Of a stretch of 64,000 nucleotides of DNA, positions 57,194 through 64,000 are shown one piece after another. Below the pieces are notes generated by a model. That model did no database searches. It saw nothing but the letters and a program-made list of their open reading frames with translations, and was not told where the DNA came from. Numbering within the stretch: the stretch's first letter is position 1; every line of letters starts with the position of its first letter. A program made the translations under genes and the position numbers. The stretch is from Acidimicrobiales bacterium. Lineage in GTDB: Bacteria; Actinomycetota; Acidimicrobiia; Acidimicrobiales; Acidimicrobilacustridaceae. Location of the stretch: assembly GCA_025455885.1 (NCBI GenBank), contig JALOLR010000001.1, positions 257,441 to 321,440 on the forward strand, written 5' to 3'.

Positions 57194-57926
57194 GGACGCC
57201 CTCGACCTCTCCGCCGGCGCGCCGCCCGAGGTGCGGGCCGGCCTGGCCCTCGCCCTCGACGTCGATGACCTGGTCGAGGCCATCCGGCTCGCCCGCCTGC
57301 TGTCCCCGTGGTTCGGTGTGGCCAAGGTCGGCCTCGAGCTCTACAGCGCCGCCGGGCCCGACTCGATCGCCGCGCTCGTCGACCAGGGCATGGTCGTGTT
57401 CGCCGACCTGAAGCTGCTCGACATCCCGACGACCGTGGCGAAGGCCGCCCGTGTCATGGGCTCGCTGGGGGCCGGCTACCTGACGCTGCACACCCGGGCC
57501 GGGGTCGACCACCTCCGGGCCGGCGTGGAGGGCCTGGCGGAGGGGGCGGCGGCGGTCGGCCTGCCCGCGCCGACCGCCCTCGGCGTGACGGTGCTCACCA
57601 GCGAGGCGGCCGACCCCGGAGCGCTCGTCGAGCGCCTGGGGGTGGCCGTGGAGGCCGGGGCGGGCGGTCTGGTGTGCGCGGCGTCCGACCTCGGCGAGGC
57701 GGCGCGGCTCGCTCCCGGGCTCGTCCGGGTCGTCCCGGGGATCCGACCGGCAGGGGTGGGCGCGGACGACCAGGCCCGTCCCGCCACCCCGGCGGCGGCC
57801 ATCGCCGGCGGGGCCGACCTGTTGGTGGTGGGCCGGGCCGTCACCCGCGACGCCGATCCCCGCGCCGCCGCCGCAGCGCTCGCCGCCGAGGTGCTCGCCG
57901 CCCGGCGGCCGGCCCCCCGCCGTTGA
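57183..57926 (+). CDS. pyrF: Orotidine 5'-phosphate decarboxylase
   Basis: A 247-residue TIM-barrel enzyme producing UMP. GLALALDVDDLVEAIRLA starts the barrel, and FADLKLLDIPTTVAKAA holds the DxKxxD catalytic residues (Asp75, Lys77, Asp80). LGVTVLTSE, VVPGIRP and LLVVGRAVT complete the phosphate site. The ATG at 57183 overlaps pyrD by 11 bp. Last gene of the pyr operon; a palindromic element follows 44 bp after its stop. Orotate phosphoribosyltransferase (pyrE) is not in the window. Confidence 0.95.
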   Translation: MAAEDALDLSAGAPPEVRAGLALALDVDDLVEAIRLARLLSPWFGVAKVGLELYSAAGPDSIAALVDQGMVVFADLKLLDIPTTVAKAARVMGSLGAGYLTLHTRAGVDHLRAGVEGLAEGAAAVGLPAPTALGVTVLTSEAADPGALVERLGVAVEAGAGGLVCAASDLGEAARLAPGLVRVVPGIRPAGVGADDQARPATPAAAIAGGADLLVVGRAVTRDADPRAAAAALAAEVLAARRPAPRR

Positions 57927-57970
57927 CGCCCCTGCCGCTGGCGCCCCCTGCCGCTGACGCCCCCCGAGGC

Positions 57971-58020
57971 GAACTGTTGCGTCCCCAGCTCGCCGAGGCG
58001 AGCGGAGCACTCAACAGTTC
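57971..58020. repeat. Intergenic palindromic repeat, copy 2
   Basis: GAACTGTTG (57971-57979) and CAACAGTTC (58012-58020) are perfect 9-bp inverted arms, enclosing a second palindrome GCTCGCC/GGCGAGC (57988-58003). The left end shares 15 identical bases with copy 1 after rodA, and both copies keep GGCGAGC inside and G-rich sequence to the right. It lies at the end of the pyr operon. Confidence 0.78.
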
Positions 58021-58132
58021 GGGGTGAGTGGGCGTGGGGGCGGCGTGGGGCTGGACCCGGGGGCGGCGTGGGGCTGGGGCCGGGGCGCCGAGGCGACGTG
58101 CGGCGGGGTGCGACATGTGGCACACTCCGGGC

Positions 58133-58153
58133 TTCTAAGTGTCCGCATTAGAA
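58133..58153. promoter_or_regulatory. Palindromic candidate operator
   Basis: TTCTAA and TTAGAA are perfect 6-bp inverted arms separated by 9 bp, in an AT-rich patch 22 bp before the flavin oxidoreductase start. The TetR regulator encoded downstream is the obvious candidate to bind it. Confidence 0.6.
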
Positions 58154-58175
58154 CATCCGTGACCGGAGGGGTCCC

Positions 58176-59414
58176 ATGGAATTCGCAGTGTTCCTGAACG
58201 GCTACACCCCGGGCCCCGCGGCCCACGACACCGACCTCGAGCACCTCGAGCTCATGCGGGAGATGGAGTACGCCATCACCGCCGACAAGCACAACTGGAA
58301 GTACGTCTGGCTGGGCGAGCACCACGCCCTCACCGAGTACTCCCACCTGTCGGCGCCCGAGGTGATGATGGGCTACATCGCCGCCAACACCGACTACATC
58401 CACATCGGCACGGCGATCAACAGCCTCTCCCCGCGCAAGGAGCACCCGGTCCGCTTCGCCGAGCGCGCCGCCATGCTCGACCACGTCACCGACCGCCGGT
58501 TCGAGTGGGGCACCGGACGCGGCGCCGGCTCCCACGAGATGGCCACCTTCAACATCCTCGACAAGGACTCCACCAAGCCGGAGTGGAACGAGGTCGTCCG
58601 CGAGGTCCCGCGCATGTGGGAGCAGACCGACTACGAGCACCACGGCGAGTCGTTCACCGTGCCCTACCCCCACAACGTGCTGCCCAAGCCCTACGGCCAG
58701 GGCCACCCGCCCATCTGGGTGGCGTGCGGCAACCCCGGCACCTTCACCACCGCCGGCGAGATGGGCATCGGCGCCATCGCCTTCAACTTCGAGCCGATCT
58801 TCGCCCTCCGGGGCCGCATCGACGCCTACAAGGAAGGCGTCGCCAACTGCACGGACCCGATCGGGCAGTTCAAGAACGACAACGTGATGATCACCAACTC
58901 CGTGATCGTCGCCGACACCCGTGAGGAGGCCCGGCAGATCGCGCTGCGCAAGGGCCGGGGGTACCTCGTCAGCATGGTGAACCTGTACCACGACACCATG
59001 CCGAAGTCCCCCGACGCCATCACCTGGCCGAGCCCGCCGATGTCGCTGCACGACATCGTCCAGGACCCCAACATCGACGCCGACGAACTGCTCGACGGCA
59101 TCATCACCGCCGGCCACATGCTGTGCGGCACCGTCGACGAGGTCAGCGAGCAGATCGCGGCCTGGGGCGACGTCGGCATGGACCAGCTCGCCTTCGGCCT
59201 GCCCATCGAGGGCATGTACCACGAGGAGATCCTGGCCACCCTGGAGCTCTTCGGCGACAAGGTCATCCCCGAGTTCGACAAGGACCGGACCCACTCGACC
59301 GACCGGTACCGGGCCACCGCCCAGCCGAAGTGGGGCCGCTTCACCCAGCCCCTCCCCGACATCGAGTGGCCGACCGTGCTGCCCGAGTCGGCGCTGGCCC
59401 CGCTGCCCAACTGA
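58176..59414 (+). CDS. Luciferase-like (LLM class) flavin-dependent oxidoreductase
   Basis: A 412-residue TIM-barrel monooxygenase-type enzyme. EFAVFLNGYTPGP, KYVWLGEHHALTEYSHLSAPEV, IHIGTAINSLSPRKEHPVRFAE and FEWGTGRGAGSHEMATF are bacterial-luciferase-family motifs; PIWVACGNPGTFTTAGEMGIGAIAF follows and FGLPIEGMYHEEILATLELF lies near the end. It may use FMN or F420; the sequence does not decide which. GGAGGGG precedes the ATG. The next gene is a TetR regulator, 55 bp on, and a palindrome sits in its promoter. The substrate is unknown; hydrophobic small molecules are typical. Confidence 0.87.
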   Translation: MEFAVFLNGYTPGPAAHDTDLEHLELMREMEYAITADKHNWKYVWLGEHHALTEYSHLSAPEVMMGYIAANTDYIHIGTAINSLSPRKEHPVRFAERAAMLDHVTDRRFEWGTGRGAGSHEMATFNILDKDSTKPEWNEVVREVPRMWEQTDYEHHGESFTVPYPHNVLPKPYGQGHPPIWVACGNPGTFTTAGEMGIGAIAFNFEPIFALRGRIDAYKEGVANCTDPIGQFKNDNVMITNSVIVADTREEARQIALRKGRGYLVSMVNLYHDTMPKSPDAITWPSPPMSLHDIVQDPNIDADELLDGIITAGHMLCGTVDEVSEQIAAWGDVGMDQLAFGLPIEGMYHEEILATLELFGDKVIPEFDKDRTHSTDRYRATAQPKWGRFTQPLPDIEWPTVLPESALAPLPN

Positions 59415-59469
59415 CGTCGGCCGGAGCCGGAGGGGGCCCACGGGCCCCCACCGGCCCGCGCCCCGTACC

Positions 59470-60174
59470 GTGCCCCGCGACAGCACCGCCACCAAGGAGC
59501 GCCTCCGGCGCGAGGCCGAGCGCCTCTTCGCGCGGCGGGGGCTGTACCGCGTCACCCTGCGGGAGATCACCGACGCCGCCGAGCAGCGCAACGTGTCGGC
59601 GGTGAGCTACCACTTCGGTTCCCGAGAGGGGCTCCTGGCGGCCATCCTCGCCCGCCACGGTGACCCCACCGACGCGGCGAGGGGCGAGCTGCGGGCCCGC
59701 CTCGCCGACCCGGCTCCCACCCGCGACCTCGTCGCCTCGCTGGTCGTCCCGTACACCGCCAACCTGGCCACCCCCGACGGACGGGACTACGTGCGCATCG
59801 TCGCCCAGCTCGCCGAGGGCTTCCTCGACTGGCGGCGGCCCGCCGCCGGCACTGGGCCCCACCTGCGGGCGATCCTCGGCGAGCTCGAGGAGCGGGGCCC
59901 GGCGCTCCCCGCCGAGGTACGTCGTGAGCGCGTCATCGAGTTGATCATGTTGATGACCTCGGCCACCGCCCAGCGGGCCCGTCTCGTCGAGTCGCGTCGG
60001 CCCGTCGAGCTCGCCGACGACGGGTTCGTCACCAACCTCGCCGACGTGCTCGTCGGCGTGCTCGAGGCCCCCGCCCTCGGTCCCCTGACGTCGGTGTTCG
60101 GTCTCGGGCCGAACCCGGTCGCGGCCGGCGGGGCCCCCATGGTCCAGGCCGGGGGCCATCGGCCAGGGCGCTAG
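59470..60174 (+). CDS. TetR/AcrR-family transcriptional regulator
   Basis: A 234-residue regulator. The N-terminal helix-turn-helix is KERLRREAERLFARRGLYRVTLREITDAAE with SAVSYHFGSREGLLAAIL, the canonical TetR recognition helix. The C-terminal ligand domain is Leu/Ala/Glu-rich. GTG start with no strong ribosome site. By context it probably represses the preceding flavin oxidoreductase gene through the TTCTAA/TTAGAA palindrome. Its inducer is unknown. Confidence 0.87.
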   Translation: MPRDSTATKERLRREAERLFARRGLYRVTLREITDAAEQRNVSAVSYHFGSREGLLAAILARHGDPTDAARGELRARLADPAPTRDLVASLVVPYTANLATPDGRDYVRIVAQLAEGFLDWRRPAAGTGPHLRAILGELEERGPALPAEVRRERVIELIMLMTSATAQRARLVESRRPVELADDGFVTNLADVLVGVLEAPALGPLTSVFGLGPNPVAAGGAPMVQAGGHRPGR

Positions 60175-60177
60175 TGT
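60172..60177 (+). promoter_or_regulatory. -10 box of mihF
   Basis: TAGTGT lies 8 nt before the ATG at 60186 and overlaps the stop codon of the TetR gene. No ribosome site is seen, so a leaderless or near-leaderless mRNA is likely. Confidence 0.5.
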
Positions 60178-60185
60178 CTGCGCTC

Positions 60186-60503
60186 ATGCCGCTGCCTCCC
60201 ACCCTCACCGACGAGCAACGCAAGGCCGCGCTGGCGAAGGCCGGCGAGGCCCGCAGGGCGCGGGCCGAGCTCAAGGAGCGCCTGAAGATGGGTTCGCTCG
60301 ACCTCGGCGAGCTGCTCGCCATGGCCGACACCGACGACATGGTCGCCGGCATCAAGGTGCTCGCCGTCCTCGAGTCCCTGCCGGGCGTCGGCAAGGTCAC
60401 CGCCCGGCGCACCATGGAGGAGATCGGCATCGCCGAGTCCCGACGCCTCCGCGGGCTCGGCGCACAGCAGCGCAAGGCGCTGCTGGCCGCGTTCCCGTCC
60501 TGA
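60186..60503 (+). CDS. mihF: Integration host factor, actinobacterial type
   Basis: A 105-residue nucleoid-associated DNA-binding protein unrelated to enterobacterial IHF. LTDEQRKAALAKAGEARRARAELKERLKMG is the helical N-terminus, and the helix-two-turn-helix segment VLAVLESLPGVGKVTARRTMEEIGIAESRRLRGLGAQQR follows. The ATG at 60186 matches the family length and sits 8 nt after a TAGTGT box. It precedes gmk and rpoZ, the conserved actinobacterial order. Confidence 0.94.
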   Translation: MPLPPTLTDEQRKAALAKAGEARRARAELKERLKMGSLDLGELLAMADTDDMVAGIKVLAVLESLPGVGKVTARRTMEEIGIAESRRLRGLGAQQRKALLAAFPS

Positions 60504-60517
60504 GGCGCACCGCCGCG

Positions 60518-61066
60518 TTGATCGTCGTCGTCTGCGGGCCGGGGGGCGTCGGCAAGGGCACCGTGGTGTCGCGCCTCGTCGCCGAGGACCCCTCACTGTG
60601 GGTCTCACGCTCCTGGACCACCCGTCCACCGCGGCCCGGTGAGGACCCCGAGGCCTACCGCTTCGTCGACCGCGCCACCTTCCTCGCCCACGTCGACGCA
60701 GGCGGGTTCCTCGAGCACGCCGAGTTCCTCGGCCACCTCTACGGCACCCCGTGGCCCGACGCCGACCGGGAGGGCGACGTCATCCTCGAGATCGAGGTCC
60801 AGGGCGCCGCCCAGGTGCTCGAGCGCGACCCCACGGCCCTCGTCGTCCTGCTCGAACCGCCCTCCGCGGAGGAGCAGGCCGCCCGCCTGCGGGGTCGTGG
60901 GGACACCGAGGAGGCCATCGCCGAGCGGGTGGCCGTCGGCGCCGGCGAGATGGAGGAGGGCCGGCGGCTCGGGGGCGTGCGGATCGTCAACGACGACCTC
61001 GCCGCCACCGTCGAGGCCGTCCGCGGCGTCATCGTCGACGCCCGGGCGCGGCGCGCCCGCTCCTGA
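60518..61066 (+). CDS. gmk: Guanylate kinase
   Basis: A 182-residue GMP kinase. P-loop VCGPGGVGKGTVVSRL, GMP-binding SRSWTTRPPRPGE and the Glu/Tyr in FLEHAEFLGHLYGTP, then VILEIEVQGAAQV; lid arginines in LRGRGDTEEAIAER. The TTG at 60518 is used because it is the only start-type codon ahead of the P-loop. Its TGA stop is part of the first unit of a 24-bp tandem repeat. Confidence 0.93.
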   Translation: MIVVVCGPGGVGKGTVVSRLVAEDPSLWVSRSWTTRPPRPGEDPEAYRFVDRATFLAHVDAGGFLEHAEFLGHLYGTPWPDADREGDVILEIEVQGAAQVLERDPTALVVLLEPPSAEEQAARLRGRGDTEEAIAERVAVGAGEMEEGRRLGGVRIVNDDLAATVEAVRGVIVDARARRARS

Positions 61067-61182
61067 GCCCGCTCCGGGCAGGTGGCCTGAGCCCGCTCCG
61101 GGCAGGTGGCCTGAGCCCGCGCCGGGCAGGTGGCCTGAGCCCGCTCCGGGCAGGTGGCCTGCGCCCGCTCCGGGGAGGTGGG
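61063..61182 (+). repeat. 24-bp tandem repeat, five units, between gmk and rpoZ
   Basis: Five head-to-tail copies of CTGAGCCCGCTCCGGGCAGG plus TGGC start at 61063, 61087, 61111, 61135 and 61159. Units 1 and 2 are identical, unit 3 has one change, unit 4 is identical to unit 1, and unit 5 is degenerate. Each unit can form a GCCCG/CGGGC hairpin. The first unit provides the gmk stop codon, and every later unit except the last repeats a TGA in the same frame. Confidence 0.92.
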
Positions 61183-61194
61183 GAGCGGGGCTGG

Positions 61195-61200
61195 TAGGCT
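61195..61200 (+). promoter_or_regulatory. Candidate -10 box of rpoZ
   Basis: TAGGCT lies just after the tandem repeat and would start transcription near 61207, giving a leader of about 45 nt before the rpoZ GTG. Confidence 0.4.
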
Positions 61201-61255
61201 CCCTCGGCTCGTCGCGCGACCCAGCGCGCCCGGAACCCCCGAGAGTGTGAACCCC

Positions 61256-61564
61256 GTGGCCCAGATCCATGACTCGATGATCGAACCCCGCATCGAGGAG
61301 CTCCTGTCCAAGGTCGACTCCAAGTTCACCCTCGTCACGCTGGGCGCCACCCGGGCCCGCCAGATCAACGCCTACTTCGGCCAGCTCCAGGACGGCGCCA
61401 CCAACAACGTGCCGCCCCAGGTCACCTCGGTGGCCCGCAAGCCGCTCTCCATCGCCTTCGAGGAGATCGCCGCCGACAAGATCGTCCCGGAGCGCATCGT
61501 CGAAGAGGAGCTGGGCGAGGTCGAGCTCGACCTCGTCGAGGTCGACGGCGACCCGGCCGAGTGA
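61256..61564 (+). CDS. rpoZ: RNA polymerase omega subunit
   Basis: A subunit of about 102 residues that stabilises the beta-prime subunit. EELLSKVDSKFTLVTLGATRARQINAYF is the family core; QVTSVARKPLSIAFEEIAADKI is the conserved actinobacterial C-terminal helix, followed by an acidic tail. The GTG at 61256 has GAGAG about 10 nt upstream; a GTG at 61247 is equally possible, and an internal ATG at the MIEPRIEEL segment is less likely. It follows gmk and precedes coaBC, the usual order. Confidence 0.93.
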   Translation: MAQIHDSMIEPRIEELLSKVDSKFTLVTLGATRARQINAYFGQLQDGATNNVPPQVTSVARKPLSIAFEEIAADKIVPERIVEEELGEVELDLVEVDGDPAE

Positions 61565-61595
61565 ACCTCGGTCCACCCCGACCGCACCTCATGCC

Positions 61596-62857
61596 GTGAA
61601 CCTGGCCGGACGCCGCATCGTCCTCGGCGTCACCGGGGGGATCGCCGCCTACAAGGCCGTCGAGATCTGCCGTCGCCTCGTCGACGCCGGCGCCCACGTG
61701 GCGCCCGTGCTCACCGAGGGGGCCACCCGCTTCGTGGGCGAGGTCACCTTCTCCGCGCTGGCGTCGGAGCCCGTGCAGACCTCGCTGTGGGACGAGGACA
61801 GCCCGATCCCGCACACCCGTCTCGGCCAGGGCGCCGACCTGGTCCTCGTCGCCCCGGCCACGGCCCGCCTCCTCGCCGCCTACGCCCACGGGCTGTCCGA
61901 CGACCTGTTGACCGCCACCCTGCTCGCCACCCGGGCCCCGGTGGTGGTGTGCCCGGCCATGCACACCGAGATGTGGGAGCACCCGGCGGTGCAGGACAAC
62001 CTCGAGGTGCTCCGGGCCCGCGGCGTGCACGTCGTCCCTCCCGGAGAGGGACGCCTCGCCGGCGGTGACGTCGGGGCCGGTCGCCTCGCCGAGCCCGACG
62101 ACGTCCTCGCCGCAGTCCACGCCGCCCTGTCCACCCGCCCCGCCGATCTGGCCGGCACCCACGTGCTCGTCACCGCCGGGGGCACCCGAGAGGCCATCGA
62201 CCCGGTGCGGGTCATCTCCAACCGGTCCTCCGGCAAGCAGGGCTACGCGCTGGCCGCCGAGGCCGCCGAGCGCGGGGCCCGGGTCACCCTCGTCACCACC
62301 GTCGACCGCCCGGTGCCCCCCGGGGTCGAGGTCGTCGACGTGGTCAGCGCCGCCGACATGCAGGCCGTCGTCGTGCCCGCGGCCGCCGACGCCGACGTGG
62401 TGGTGATGGCCGCCGCGGTCGCCGACTTCCGTCCCGCCCGTCGGGCCCCCCAGAAGCTGAAGAAGGACGAGTTCGGCGCCGACGGACCCCCGGCGATCGT
62501 CCTCGAGGCGACCCACGACTTCCTGGTCGACCTCGGGGCGTCCAAGCCCGCCGGCCAGGTCCTCGTCGGGTTCGCCGCGGAGACCGCCGACGTCGAGGCC
62601 AACGCCCGGGCCAAGCTCGAGCGCAAGCGCCTCGACCTGATCGTGGCCAACGACGTCGCCGCCCCGGGAGCCGGGTTCGAGCACGACACCAACGCCGTCG
62701 TGCTGCTCGGCGCCGACGGCATGCGCCAAGATGTCCCCTTGACCGACAAGCGGTCCGTGGCCCGGGCCGTGCTCGACGCCGTCGTCGCCCTCCGGGGAGC
62801 GACACCGCACGAGTCCACCGACGAGAGCCGGGCCGACGCCCGTAGCGAGGAGCAGCA

Positions 62858-62861
<4 letters not shown>
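61596..62861 (+). CDS. coaBC: Bifunctional phosphopantothenoylcysteine decarboxylase/phosphopantothenate--cysteine ligase
   Basis: A 421-residue coenzyme A biosynthesis enzyme. The FMN-dependent CoaC half (1-180) has [20 protein letters not shown], the histidine in [23 protein letters not shown], and [17 protein letters not shown]. The CoaB half (185-400) has [31 protein letters not shown] and the CTP-linked segments [11 protein letters not shown] and KLKK. GTG start; its stop overlaps the metK GTG by 4 bp. Confidence 0.96.

Positions 62862-64000
<1,139 letters not shown>

Noticed and set aside
61063-61182. Tandem repeat as a CRISPR array or coding repeat
   Set aside because: Units are directly adjacent without spacers, and the reading frame continuing from gmk meets a TGA in the first unit and in most later ones.

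Overview
The window reads as one contiguous piece of a very GC-rich actinobacterial chromosome. Gene order and gene families point to Actinomycetota and most probably class Acidimicrobiia. The supporting features are the tig-clpP-clpX-folC-ndk-mreBCD-mrdA-rodA order, alaS-ruvX-mltG-aroE, aroC-aroK-aroB-aroQ-pepP-efp-nusB-pyrR, an actinobacterial-type integration host factor, a 13E12/DUF222 HNH protein, many GTG starts, GTGA/ATGA stop-start overlaps, and TANNNT -10 boxes lying 6-10 nt from start codons (leaderless or nearly leaderless transcription). The class assignment is an inference; no rRNA is present.

Left third (1-14.6 kb): a cell-surface polysaccharide locus. It holds GT4, GT2 and GT17-type glycosyltransferases, three methyltransferases, a hexapeptide acyltransferase, a Wzm/Wzt ABC exporter whose ATPase carries a C-terminal glycan-recognition-type domain, and an initiating polyprenyl-phosphate sugar transferase. 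Genes from 14524 down to 6796 form one tightly packed minus-strand operon. Parts of this region look less GC-rich than the rest.

Middle (14.6-20.2 kb): two copies of an unusual pair. Each is a PqqD-like domain fused to an HprK-like kinase domain, next to a Tat-exported protein with a cysteine at residue 51 and another at the extreme C-terminus. The copies flank a tRNA-Pro(UGG) gene and sit directly beside the polysaccharide operon. This is my best candidate for a poorly described system. A secreted M15 peptidase follows.

Housekeeping block (20.3-48.6 kb): trigger factor/ClpP/ClpX, FolC, a 13E12 HNH gene with a candidate SOS box, Ndk, the rod-shape and elongation genes (MreBCD, PBP2, RodA), RarA, two small membrane-anchored proteins, AlaS, RuvX, MltG, the shikimate pathway, a DUF4388 protein, a prepilin peptidase, PepP, EF-P and NusB.

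Pyrimidine operon (48.7-57.9 kb): pyrR-pyrB-pyrC-carA-carB-pyrD-pyrF, preceded by a leader with a convincing PyrR-binding stem-loop, a Shine-Dalgarno sequence immediately after it, and a strong intrinsic-terminator-like hairpin inside the first codons of pyrR. PyrD is of the 1B type, but no pyrK is present.

Right end (58-64 kb): a luciferase-like flavin oxidoreductase and a TetR regulator with a palindromic candidate operator, then mihF, gmk, a 24-bp tandem repeat, rpoZ, coaBC and a metK that runs off the window. No stretch longer than 300 bases lacks a gene. I see no CRISPR array, insertion sequence, rRNA or prophage.
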